Positions 44,275 to 51,285 of a stretch of 64,000 nt of DNA are shown one piece after another. The DNA lies in the NCBI GenBank assembly GCA_024222295.1, contig JAAEPF010000002.1, forward strand, positions 372,001-436,000, in the 5' to 3' direction. Made by a program: the position numbers and the translations under genes. Every line of letters begins with the position of its first letter. Within the stretch, counting starts at the first letter, position 1. Source of the DNA: Actinomycetes bacterium. GTDB lineage: Bacteria; Actinomycetota; Acidimicrobiia; Acidimicrobiales; Microtrichaceae. A model generated the notes under the pieces. That model made no database searches. It was given only the letters and a program-made list of their open reading frames with translations, and was not told the origin of the DNA.

Positions 44275-44332
44275 TGACCTCTGGTCCGCCAAGTGGCGGT
44301 TCCCCAAGCCGAAGAAGCCGAAAGAGCACACA

Positions 44333-44605
44333 GTGGCAGTCCGTCTCCGCCTCACACGAGTGGGCAAGAAGAAGCAGCCGACCTACCGCATCGTGGCGGC
44401 CGACTCGCGTTCGCCGCGCGACGGTCGTTACCTCGAGATCGTCGGCACCTACGATCCGCGCCGGGAGCCCTCGGCGATCACGGTCGACAACGAGAAGGCA
44501 GTTGCCTGGCTCCAGAAGGGCGCCCTGCCGAGCGAGCGGGTGGCGAAGCTGCTCAAGATCTCCGGCGCCTGGGAAGAGTTCGAGGCCTCGAAGGCCTCCA
44601 AGTGA
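44333..44605 (+). CDS. rpsP: Small ribosomal subunit protein bS16
   Basis: The 90-residue bS16 begins VAVRLRLTRVGKKKQPTYRIV, the family opening, and has the SPRDGRYLEIVGTYDP block. The start GTG 44333 is set by this opening; a longer frame from 44249 is only leader. The stop overlaps khpA by four bases. Confidence 0.95.
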   Translation: MAVRLRLTRVGKKKQPTYRIVAADSRSPRDGRYLEIVGTYDPRREPSAITVDNEKAVAWLQKGALPSERVAKLLKISGAWEEFEASKASK

Positions 44606-44880
44606 GCGAAGACGCAGTGAGCGAAGATGCCAACGGTGGTGCCGAGCACGCCGTCGCCGTGCTCGAGCACATCACGCGGTCCCTGGTCGAGAACCCCGAC
44701 GGAGTGAGCGTCGACATCGACGACGCCGGATCGCGGCTGCAACTCAACGTCACCGTCGCCGACGGCGACATGGGTCGCGTGATCGGCAAGCGCGGCCGCA
44801 TGGCCCACGCGATCCGCACAGTCACCCGAGCCGCCGCTGTCCGCGACGGTGTCGAGGTCGACATCGAATTCGTCGACTGA
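44602..44880 (+). CDS. khpA: KH-domain RNA-binding protein KhpA
   Basis: The 92-residue single KH domain has the RNA-gripping loop RVIGKRGRMAHAIR (the GxxG is GKRG). KhpA, often with KhpB, influences cell elongation and division and binds many small RNAs. The gene order rpsP-khpA-rimM is the usual one. The first codons repeat: VSEDA occurs twice in a row, each with a GTG, so GTG 44617 is an alternative start. Confidence 0.9.
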   Translation: MSEDAVSEDANGGAEHAVAVLEHITRSLVENPDGVSVDIDDAGSRLQLNVTVADGDMGRVIGKRGRMAHAIRTVTRAAAVRDGVEVDIEFVD

Positions 44881-44916
44881 CCACCCGGTCACGCACAAAC
44901 ACCCACGGAGGCGCCG

Positions 44917-45753
44917 ATGGCGTCGGATCCGAAGCCCCCACGAGAGGGTCTGCTGCAGATCGGTCGTGTTGCGCGGGCCCACGGGCTGCGCGGTGAGGTG
45001 ATCGTCGAGATCACCTCCGACCGTCCCGAACGCACCGAGCCGGGTGTGAGCTTCATCACCGATGTGTCCGAGCTGACCGTGGTCGAATCGCGTCGCCACC
45101 AGCAGAAGTGGCTGTTCCGTTTCGAGGGGTGCGAGCGGCGCGAGGACGCTGATGCCCTGCGCGGTGTGGCGCTGTGGGCCGAGCCGATCGACGACGACTC
45201 GGCCTTGTGGGTGCATGAACTGATCGGTTCGACGGTGGTGGACGCGCAGGGCGAGGAGCGCGGTGAGGTCGTCTCGATCGTCGCCAACCCAGCCGCTGAC
45301 CTGCTCGAGCTGGCCGACGGAACCCTCATACCCGTGACCTTCGTGGTGCAGGGCCCGACCGACGGACTGGTGCGGGTCGACACGCCCGACGGCCTCTTCG
45401 ATCTCTGCGGCCGCCAGCATGCGCGTCGACGTACTCACGATCTTCCCGGAAATGGTGAAGCAGTTCGTGTCCCACAGCCTGCTCGGCAAGGCGCGCGAGC
45501 GCGGCCTGCTGGATGTGCGTGCCCACGACCTGCGCGATGCCGCCACCGACGCACACCGCACGGTCGACGACTCACCTTTCGGCGGGGGTGCAGGCATGGT
45601 CATGAAGCCGGACCCGGTCTTCGACACCGTCGAGGCCGTGGACCCACCACGACCCTTGTTGTTGCTGGGTCCGGGCGGCCGGCGATTCGACCAGGCCATG
45701 GCCCGCGAGCTCGCCGGCCTGGACGGCTTCAGCCTGCTCTGTGGCCGCTATGA
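44917..45753 (+). CDS. rimM: Ribosome maturation factor RimM, with frame open into trmD
   Basis: RimM aids maturation of the 30S head around uS19. Residues 1-163 look normal: [17 protein letters not shown] opening, then the PRC-barrel part with [15 protein letters not shown] and a typical end TPDGLFDL. No stop follows. The frame runs a further 115 residues, overlapping trmD by 335 bases in another frame, and this extension is Arg/Pro/Gly-rich with no family likeness. Either the stop has been lost, a base is missing or extra near 45408, or the protein really has this tail. The functional part probably ends near 45405. Confidence 0.8.
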   Translation: MASDPKPPREGLLQIGRVARAHGLRGEVIVEITSDRPERTEPGVSFITDVSELTVVESRRHQQKWLFRFEGCERREDADALRGVALWAEPIDDDSALWVHELIGSTVVDAQGEERGEVVSIVANPAADLLELADGTLIPVTFVVQGPTDGLVRVDTPDGLFDLCGRQHARRRTHDLPGNGEAVRVPQPARQGARARPAGCACPRPARCRHRRTPHGRRLTFRRGCRHGHEAGPGLRHRRGRGPTTTLVVAGSGRPAIRPGHGPRARRPGRLQPALWPL

Positions 45754-46162
45754 AGGAATCGACGAACGGGTCCACGAACACCTGGTGGACGGCGAGGTCT
45801 CGGTGGGGGACTACGTCCTCAATGGTGGGGAGGTGGCAGCGATGGTGATTCTGGAGGCCGTGGGCCGCCTGTTGCCAGAGGTGATGGGCAACGACGACTC
45901 CGCCGCAGACGAGTCCTTCTCCCACGGGCTGCTCGAGTATCCGCAGTACACGCGACCGGCTGACTTCCGCGGTTGGGAGGTGCCCGAAGTCCTTCGCAGC
46001 GGCGACCATGGCCGAGTTGAGCGCTGGCGGCGAGCCAAGGCGCTGGAACGCACGGTTTCGAGGCGCCCCGACCTGCTCGAGGACCGCGGTGGCCTGAGCA
46101 GCGAGGAGCGGGAGCTGATGGCGGAGTTCGGAATCGACGCGTCCGGCTTTCCTCCCGCGTAG
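45419..46162 (+). CDS. trmD: tRNA (guanine37-N1)-methyltransferase
   Basis: The 247-residue SPOUT methyltransferase modifies G37 next to the anticodon and prevents frameshifting. The start [13 protein letters not shown], the substrate loop [13 protein letters not shown] and the trefoil-knot SAM site [13 protein letters not shown] and [11 protein letters not shown] are all present. ATG 45419 lies inside the open frame of rimM. Confidence 0.95.
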   Translation: MRVDVLTIFPEMVKQFVSHSLLGKARERGLLDVRAHDLRDAATDAHRTVDDSPFGGGAGMVMKPDPVFDTVEAVDPPRPLLLLGPGGRRFDQAMARELAGLDGFSLLCGRYEGIDERVHEHLVDGEVSVGDYVLNGGEVAAMVILEAVGRLLPEVMGNDDSAADESFSHGLLEYPQYTRPADFRGWEVPEVLRSGDHGRVERWRRAKALERTVSRRPDLLEDRGGLSSEERELMAEFGIDASGFPPA

Positions 46163-46172
46163 GCCGCGTGGC

Positions 46173-46178
46173 TACCAT
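46173..46178 (+). promoter_or_regulatory. -10 box TACCAT for rplS
   Basis: TACCAT lies 45 bases before the rplS start, and a clear TAGGAG ribosome binding site (46213-46218) follows, so rplS has its own leadered promoter. Confidence 0.55.
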
Positions 46179-46223
46179 TGTCTGTCCCGGCGCCGCACTG
46201 ATGCGGGCCCTCTAGGAGCGAAG

Positions 46224-46568
46224 ATGAAGTCCACAGATGTGATCGACCAGGCGAGCATGCGCGACGACGTGCCCGACTTCAGCCCAGGCGACACCCTGAA
46301 GGTCCACGTGAAGGTTGTCGAGGGCAACAAGGAGCGCACCCAGATGTTCCAGGGTGTCGTGATCGGTCGCCGCGGCAGCGGCCTGCACGAGAGCTTCACC
46401 GTTCGCAAGCTCTCCAACGGCGTCGGTGTGGAGCGCACGTTCCCCCTGCATTCGCCGATCATCGAGCGCATCGAGGTGCACAGCCGCGGCGATGTGAGGC
46501 GGGCGAAGCTCTACTACCTGCGCGACCGCGTCGGTAAGTCGGCTCGCATCCGCGAGAAGCGCGACTGA
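46224..46568 (+). CDS. rplS: Large ribosomal subunit protein bL19
   Basis: The 114-residue bL19 shows [38 protein letters not shown] and [14 protein letters not shown], all family blocks. ATG 46224 follows TAGGAGCG. lepB and rnhB, which often follow rplS in this phylum, are not present. Confidence 0.95.
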   Translation: MKSTDVIDQASMRDDVPDFSPGDTLKVHVKVVEGNKERTQMFQGVVIGRRGSGLHESFTVRKLSNGVGVERTFPLHSPIIERIEVHSRGDVRRAKLYYLRDRVGKSARIREKRD

Positions 46569-46665
46569 CCTTCCTCCTGGCCCCGGACTCCGGGCGCCAC
46601 TTGGCCTGATTGGCTTCCCCCGTCCATGGATGAGACGCGCCTGCGGGCGCATTGTCGGGAGAGGC

Positions 46666-47052
46666 ATGCCACGTGGAGACGGCAATGCAGCGTCGCGTCG
46701 TCACGACCACCTCAGGTTGGGGCGCCACGGCGAGGACCTGGTCGCGCGGTGGTACGTGAGCAGGGGTGCGCAGGTGCTGGCGCGCAACTGGCGCTGCAAA
46801 CAGGGCGAGATCGACCTGGTGCTGCTCGAGGGGCGCGAGGTCGTGTTCTGCGAGGTGAAGACCAGATCGTCGGGCCGCTACGGATCGCCGTTCGAGGCCG
46901 TCGACGCCAGGCGCCGCTCGAGACTGCGTGCTGCTGGCATGGAGTTCCTGCGTTCGGGGGAACCACGGCCAGCCGCTGGTCGCGTCGGGGTCCGGTTCGA
47001 CATAGCGGCAGTGATCGGCTCGAAGGTGGAGGTGATCACTGCTGCGTTCTGA
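46666..47052 (+). CDS. UPF0102 (YraN-family) nuclease-like protein
   Basis: The 128-residue protein has the YraN core: LGRHGEDLVARWY, then ARNWRCKQGEIDLVLLEGRE and VFCEVKTRSSGRYG, i.e. the D...E-V-K pattern of PD-(D/E)XK nucleases. Function is unproven. In actinobacteria yraN usually precedes comM and dprA, and here a comM remnant follows after two small minus-strand genes. ATG 46666 follows GGGAGAGG. Confidence 0.88.
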   Translation: MPRGDGNAASRRHDHLRLGRHGEDLVARWYVSRGAQVLARNWRCKQGEIDLVLLEGREVVFCEVKTRSSGRYGSPFEAVDARRRSRLRAAGMEFLRSGEPRPAAGRVGVRFDIAAVIGSKVEVITAAF

Positions 47053-47074
47053 CCGGCAGGCTCGCGTGGGTCAG
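47049..47074. terminator. Hairpin containing both stop codons of convergent genes
   Basis: CTGACC and GGTCAG pair over 14 bases. One arm carries the yraN stop and the other the stop of the 72-residue minus-strand gene. Confidence 0.4.
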
Positions 47075-47289
47075 TCGCGCGGGGCGCGTGTGGAGCGGCG
47101 GTCCCAGCAGCCGCGATGCCAGTGCCGACGCAGGTCGGGCGCGTCGAGCGGTACTGCCACGAAATGGCCCATGCCTGCGGGGATGTCACGGTTGCATCCG
47201 GGGCACACGTACTGCTTGGTGGCCTCGTAGGGCTGGATGCGTCGCACATCACACTCGGTGGTGGCGGTGTAGTCGAGGTTTCGCGGCAT
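47071..47289 (-). CDS. Small zinc-ribbon-like conserved protein, 72 residues
   Basis: A short protein with likely metal ligands: VCPGCNRDIPAGMGHF and RRHWHRGCWDRR. It is basic at both ends. I have seen similar small actinobacterial proteins of unknown role, but no function is assigned. It is followed downstream on the same strand by no gene, and it sits 5 bases after the stop of the small membrane protein gene, so the two are probably one transcript. Confidence 0.7.
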   Translation of the reverse strand: MPRNLDYTATTECDVRRIQPYEATKQYVCPGCNRDIPAGMGHFVAVPLDAPDLRRHWHRGCWDRRSTRAPRD

Positions 47290-47294
47290 GGCGC

Positions 47295-47423
47295 TCAGCC
47301 CAGCACGGCCCAGATCAGCAGGCCGACGGCCACCGCCAGTGCGGCCACGACGAACACGACATCGGCAGGGGAGCGGCGCTGCTTGCGGTGCGGATTGAAT
47401 CCCACCGGTCCATTATCGGCCAT
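47295..47423 (-). CDS. Small single-pass membrane protein, 42 residues
   Basis: The product is MADNGPVGFNPHRKQRR followed by one hydrophobic helix (VVFVVAALAVAVGLLIWAVL). A basic stretch before the helix suggests the N-terminus stays in the cytoplasm. ATG 47423 is preferred; ATG 47441 or an even longer start is possible. Function unknown. Confidence 0.6.
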   Translation of the reverse strand: MADNGPVGFNPHRKQRRSPADVVFVVAALAVAVGLLIWAVLG

Positions 47424-47469
47424 CGACCCCGGCTCGCCCATGTTGGAGCCCGGCGGGTGTTGCCTGTCA

Positions 47470-47720
47470 GCCGTGCGGCCAACACCACCTGCTGAGCTCC
47501 GAGCAGGTCTGGCCATCTCGCCGGATGACCGTCAATCTCGCACCGACCACTTTGCGCAAGGTCGGCGCAGGTTCCGCGCAGGCACAACCTGCTCGGCCAC
47601 CAGTAGCGCCACCGCGATGGCGAGGTCGAGAAGTGTGGAGGGCCTCGCATTCATCGGCGAACTCGGGCTCGACGGGTCGCTTCGTCCGCTCGTCGACACT
47701 GACCGAACTCGGTTGCTCCA
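47470..47720 (+). pseudogene. comM: comM (yifB) remnant with frame change and inverted piece
   Basis: Three pieces of the ComM N-terminal domain can be read. Plus strand, 47489-47572: LLSSEQVWPSRRMTVNLAP and TLRKVGAG. Minus strand, 47571-47630: LDLAIAVALLVAEQVVPARN, the part that should come next. Plus strand, different frame, 47635-47700: VEGLAFIGELGLDGSLRPL. The middle piece therefore lies inverted. The first 70 or so codons, the ATPase domain and the C-terminus are missing. ComM is a hexameric helicase for branch migration in natural transformation, so the gene is dead. Confidence 0.8.
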
Positions 47721-47756
47721 CGTTGCTGAAGGCTGAAGGGCAGCGACTTCGTTGTG

Positions 47757-48638
47757 TCAGCTCAGGTGGTCGAGCAGGGCTCGGGCCGCCATTTGGCCGA
47801 AGTCGTTGGCTGCCTTCGGGCTTGCGCCGGATACGAGTTTCCGGTCGGTGTGGCAGGTGTCGTCAGCTTTGTTGTTGACGATCTCGACACCGATGTTCTT
47901 CAGCTTCTCGCCGAAGTGCCAGGGCATGTGCCCGGGCATGTAGCCGATTCGTGGGGTTTGCCTGTCGACCTTGTCAGGGAACGCCGCGATCTTGTACCCG
48001 CTGTAGACGAATGCTCCTCCGGTGGTCGTCGACACCGACGGGTCGGCTGAGTCTGGGAGGTTCGCTGCGAGCAGCGCTGCTGGTCCGTGGCAGATGGCCA
48101 GCATGCGCAGATCTCGGTCGTGACACCACCGGATGATCTTGCCGACATCTTCGTTCTCGGGTAGGCCCAGCATTGCTCCGTGGCCACCGGGCAGGAACAC
48201 GGCGACGTAGGGAGAGGTGTCGTTGAGGTGCTCCGAGGCGAAGTCAGCGACCGACCCCGGGTTGTCGAACTTCTCCTTGAAGGACGCGTAGAACGCCTTC
48301 ACGGCATCGTCCTTTTCTGGCATTGCCCACATCTCGATCTTCACCGGCGCTCCCGTCGGTGTGACGATGTCGATATCGAAGCCTGCGTCGGTGAGGTGCA
48401 TCATTGGGACCAGCATCTCGACAGGGTGATTGCCGGTGGAGAACTTCTTTCCGTTCGCCATGGTCATGTTGCGCTCTTCGGTGCAGATCATGAGGATCTT
48501 CAGGTCGCCGGTGTAGCCATTTGCGTAGTCGACCTTCGCGTAGTCCGTGACGTCAGTGGTTGCCATCCGGAGCGCAAACTTCGACGGGGCGAAAGCTCCG
48601 TCATCTGTGGGCTGGGGTGAAAGGGGATTCTTGAACAT
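47757..48638 (-). CDS. hchA: Hsp31/HchA-type DJ-1 family protein (glyoxalase III, deglycase)
   Basis: The 293-residue protein matches E. coli HchA along its length: LFSTGNHP-like FSTGNHPVEMLVP, WAMPEKDDAV, FLPGGHGAMLGLPE, the nucleophile AICHGPAALL (Cys183, His184) with Glu74, and RIGYMPGHMPWHFGE. HchA converts methylglyoxal to lactate without cofactor and acts as a stress chaperone. An AGGA sequence precedes ATG 48638. It lies 41 bases after the quinone reductase gene on the same strand, so both belong to the HxlR-controlled cassette. Confidence 0.92.
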   Translation of the reverse strand: MFKNPLSPQPTDDGAFAPSKFALRMATTDVTDYAKVDYANGYTGDLKILMICTEERNMTMANGKKFSTGNHPVEMLVPMMHLTDAGFDIDIVTPTGAPVKIEMWAMPEKDDAVKAFYASFKEKFDNPGSVADFASEHLNDTSPYVAVFLPGGHGAMLGLPENEDVGKIIRWCHDRDLRMLAICHGPAALLAANLPDSADPSVSTTTGGAFVYSGYKIAAFPDKVDRQTPRIGYMPGHMPWHFGEKLKNIGVEIVNNKADDTCHTDRKLVSGASPKAANDFGQMAARALLDHLS

Positions 48639-48679
48639 TCTGGGTCCTCGTTCGGAAGGGTTGGAGTGGAGCGCGACGG

Positions 48680-49603
48680 TCAGCGAACGGCGACGGCGAC
48701 TTTGCCGTTCGGGCCGCCGGTGCGGGCGTAGTCGTAGGCGGCGGCGACGTCGTCGAGGGGGAAGGTGCGGTCGAGCACGGGACGGATCTTGCCGTCGGTG
48801 ATCAGTGCGGCCATCTCGGCGAGCTGTTCGCCGTTGGGTTGCATGAAGAACGAGTGAAATGTGATGTCGCGTTCGGCTGCGAGTCCGTCGGGTGCGTCGC
48901 CCTTGATGGAGACGATGGTGCCGCCCGGCTTCACGGCGTCGAATGACCGCTTCAGGGTGTCGTCGCCGAGCATGTCGAACACGAGGTCGTACTTCTCGGC
49001 GACGTCTTCGAACCGCTCGTTCGAGTAGTCGACGAACTGATCTGCGCCGAGGTTCACGACGAGCTCCTTGTTCTTCGCGCTGGCGGTCGTCTCGACCCAC
49101 GCTCCTGCGTACTTCGCGATTTGGATTGCCAAGGTGCCGACGCCGCCGGAGCCGGCGTGGATCAACACGCGTTGACCGGACGTGAGCCCGCCCTTGTCGA
49201 ACAGCGCTTGCCACGCGGTGAGGCCTGCGAGCGGGATGCCCGCCGCTTCCGCGTGGGAGATGTTGTTGGGTTTGATCGCGAGAGCGCTCGCCTTCAACGC
49301 CGCATACTCAGCCATCGTCCCAGCCTGCATGCTGTCGGCGCGGGCAAACACCTCGTCGCCGACGGAGAAGCCACGGGCGTCGGCCCCGACCTCGACGACT
49401 ACGCCGGACACGTCGTAGCCGACGATCCAGGGAAGCTCGTAGGGCAGCATCTCTTGCACGTATCCAGCCATCACGATCCAGTCGATCGGGTTGATCGCAG
49501 CGGCATAAACTTCGACCATCACGCTGTCGTCGGGAAGATCGGGCCGATCGACCTCGGCGACCTCGGGGTCGTTGCCGTACTCGCTTAGAACTGCTGCCTT
49601 CAT
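48680..49603 (-). CDS. Zinc-independent NADPH quinone oxidoreductase (MDR family)
   Basis: The 307-residue medium-chain reductase has the N-terminal MKAAVLSEYGNDPEVAEVD strand set, NPIDWIVMAG, and the NADPH fold AGSGGVGTLAIQIAKYAG, with none of the zinc ligands of alcohol dehydrogenases. Relatives reduce quinones or enones. Two ATG codons lie in tandem; ATG 49603 has better spacing from AGGAG (5 bases) than ATG 49606. The neighbouring HxlR protein and palindromic operator imply induction by quinones or similar electrophiles. Confidence 0.88.
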   Translation of the reverse strand: MKAAVLSEYGNDPEVAEVDRPDLPDDSVMVEVYAAAINPIDWIVMAGYVQEMLPYELPWIVGYDVSGVVVEVGADARGFSVGDEVFARADSMQAGTMAEYAALKASALAIKPNNISHAEAAGIPLAGLTAWQALFDKGGLTSGQRVLIHAGSGGVGTLAIQIAKYAGAWVETTASAKNKELVVNLGADQFVDYSNERFEDVAEKYDLVFDMLGDDTLKRSFDAVKPGGTIVSIKGDAPDGLAAERDITFHSFFMQPNGEQLAEMAALITDGKIRPVLDRTFPLDDVAAAYDYARTGGPNGKVAVAVR

Positions 49604-49639
49604 CATGTCTCCTCGTGAAATTCGTTGGCGGGGAGGAAA

Positions 49640-49663
49640 CAGTATCGATACGATACTGGTATC
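49640..49663. promoter_or_regulatory. Compound palindromic operator between qor and hxlR
   Basis: CAGTATCG-ATA-CGATACTG (49640-49658) is a perfect 8-base inverted repeat. GATAC-TG-GTATC (49652-49663) is a second palindrome sharing half of it, and GTATCGATAC sits within the first. Such overlapping GTATC/GATAC half-sites in the divergent gap are what an HxlR dimer would be expected to bind. Confidence 0.7.
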
Positions 49664-49696
49664 TACAACGGTACTAAGGGAAGGAAGTGGTGAACC

Positions 49697-50071
49697 GTGA
49701 CCGATGACACAACAGACCCGACCGTCTGCCACATGGCCGGCTTCACCGGCGTGATCGGCGGGCGATGGAAACTCGGAATACTCTGCACCCTGTCCACTGA
49801 CGGCAAGGCCCGCTTCAACGAACTCGTGGAACGGCTCCATCCCATCACGCCGACCACGCTGACCCGCCAGCTCCGAGAACTCGAGCGGGACGGGCTGGTC
49901 AAGCGAACCCAATACAACGAGATACCCCCAAGAGTGGAGTACGAGGCAACAGAGCTGTCGGCCACGCTCAGACCCGTACTCGACACAATCGCAGAGTGGG
50001 TTCACACCCACGCCATTCGAAGTGGCAAAGCGACCGAACCCGCTGGTATCGAGGTCAGCCAACCTGAGTGA
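49697..50071 (+). CDS. HxlR-family redox/electrophile-sensing regulator
   Basis: The 124-residue winged-helix regulator has the family opening around VCHMAGFTGVIGGRWKLGIL, the recognition block ARFNELVERLHPITPTTLTRQL and the wing RTQYNEIPPRVEYEAT. Cys11 is in the place of the sensing Cys of YodB/QorR-type members, and Cys30 follows. It is divergent from the quinone reductase across a perfect palindrome, so it probably represses both and releases when modified by quinones, aldehydes or diamide-like agents. GTG 49697 follows GGGAAGGAAG. Confidence 0.88.
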   Translation: MTDDTTDPTVCHMAGFTGVIGGRWKLGILCTLSTDGKARFNELVERLHPITPTTLTRQLRELERDGLVKRTQYNEIPPRVEYEATELSATLRPVLDTIAEWVHTHAIRSGKATEPAGIEVSQPE

Positions 50072-50373
50072 TCGCGTAGCTCAACGTTCGCGCGCCAAAG
50101 GCGCCGAACCGCTGAAGCGTTCGCTCTGAGATGATCGGGTTGGGGTCGGAGCCGGTGTTCAAAGCGCGCATATCGACGAACAGAACTCGCTCCCGCTACC
50201 GAGCGAGATCGGCACTTCTGATCGGTGACTGCGCGCCTCCGCACCCGCCCATAACCGCGACTGAGAGCGCGCTGTCGACCACCCGGTAACCGGCGGAGTC
50301 GTGCACATCAACGCTCGATAATCCCACAGGCGGGTGACAGCGGCGCGAGGGTTTGAAAGAGTTCGATTAGGCA
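50072..50373. other. Non-coding junction between hxlR and the truncated dprA
   Basis: About 300 bases with no convincing gene. A 38-codon minus-strand frame (50055-50171) reads MRALNTGSDPNPIISER..., which looks protein-like but is unmatched. A small GCGCC-AAA-GGCGC hairpin is near 50092-50104. I see no trace of the dprA N-terminus. Confidence 0.5.
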
Positions 50374-51123
50374 GTGGCGATCGTGGGCACCCGTCGAGCA
50401 TCGTCCTACGGGCTGCGTGTGGCCGGCGCCCTGGGCCGGGAGCTCTCCGCAGCCGGAGTGATTGTGGTCTCGGGGCTTGCGCTCGGCATCGATGGCGCCG
50501 CGCACCGCGGTGCGCTCGAGGGGCCGGGTGCGGCGTTGGCCGTGATCGGAGCAGGCCACGACCGGCCGTGCCCCACGCGCAACAGGTCGCTCGCCGCGGA
50601 AGTGGCCGCCCGCGGCCTGATCCTGAGCGAGGTGCCACCGGGAGTCGGCTCAGCGCCCTGGCGTTATCCGGTACGAAACCGCCTGATCGCGGCGTTCGCC
50701 CGAGTGGTCATCGTGGTGGAATCCGCCAGGCGTGGCGGTTCGATGTCCACCGTTGCCGAGGCGTTGGCTCGTGATCGCGCCGTGATGGCCGTCCCGGGTG
50801 CTGTCGGACGTCGCTCCAGCGAGGGCTGTCACGACCTGCTGCGCGACGGCGCCGAAGTGTGCACGGGCGCCGACGATGTGCTGGGCCTGCTGGCCATGAA
50901 CCAGGCCGGCTGCGGGAGCCCGGATTCCGACGGGGGCGTTGCACGGCCTGGGTTGTCCGGCCTCGAGCGGCAGGTGCTCGAGGAGTTGGCCGGGGATCCG
51001 CTCACCGTCGACTCGCTGGTACTCCGAACGGGGACGTCGATGGGCCGGATTGCAGGCGTATTGGCGGGACTCGAGGCACGCGGCCGCATCCGGTCGCGAT
51101 CGGGATGGCTCGAACGAACATGA
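50374..51123 (+). CDS. dprA: DprA/Smf homologue lacking its N-terminal region
   Basis: The 249-residue frame has the complete Rossmann-like domain of DprA (VAIVGTRRASSYG, VSGLALGIDGAAHRGAL, PCPTRNRSLAAEVA, RNRLIAAFARVVIVVE, RGGSMSTVAEAL) and the C-terminal winged helix (LSGLERQVLEELAGDPLTVDSL). The N-terminal SAM-like domain and linker, about 100 residues, are absent, and an in-frame TAG lies 6 bases before the first GTG. DprA loads RecA on incoming DNA. This version may be inactive, or the remaining DNA-binding domain may be made from GTG 50374, for which no ribosome binding site is visible. Confidence 0.82.
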   Translation: MAIVGTRRASSYGLRVAGALGRELSAAGVIVVSGLALGIDGAAHRGALEGPGAALAVIGAGHDRPCPTRNRSLAAEVAARGLILSEVPPGVGSAPWRYPVRNRLIAAFARVVIVVESARRGGSMSTVAEALARDRAVMAVPGAVGRRSSEGCHDLLRDGAEVCTGADDVLGLLAMNQAGCGSPDSDGGVARPGLSGLERQVLEELAGDPLTVDSLVLRTGTSMGRIAGVLAGLEARGRIRSRSGWLERT

Positions 51124-51285
51124 AATTCTTCACGCTCTCTTGGGGACCACCACAGGATCGCAGCCTCTGCGCGGAAATCTCGCACTACGTGGTAGGGAAA
51201 GCACGTGAAGTAGTTGGTAGAGTGATGGCTCGCAAATTGCGGCCGGACTGGTGGGACTGGTGCCGCCCGAGAACAGCGAGCAGTT

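Larger units (their letters stand above)
47740..50373. other. Inserted electrophile-detoxification cassette between broken comM and dprA
   Basis: The region between the comM remnant and the truncated dprA holds hchA and a quinone reductase on the minus strand and a divergent hxlR regulator. Base composition looks less GC-rich than the surroundings by eye. Related gene orders have comM and dprA adjacent. No integrase, terminal inverted repeat or target duplication was found, so the route of entry is unknown. Confidence 0.65.

Noticed and set aside
48639-49214. In-frame extension upstream of hchA
   Set aside because: The frame is open but the sequence is Arg-rich, lies antisense within the quinone reductase gene, and HchA similarity begins at ATG 48638, which has its own ribosome binding site.
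50055-50171. 38-codon minus-strand frame MRALNTGSDPNPIISER...
   Set aside because: It looks protein-like and lies at the cassette junction, but it overlaps the end of hxlR, has no ribosome binding site and matches nothing I know. It is too short to call.
47740-50373. Search for insertion-sequence ends or att repeats around the detoxification cassette
   Set aside because: No terminal inverted repeats, transposase or integrase fragment, or direct repeat of useful length could be found, so it is not called a mobile element.
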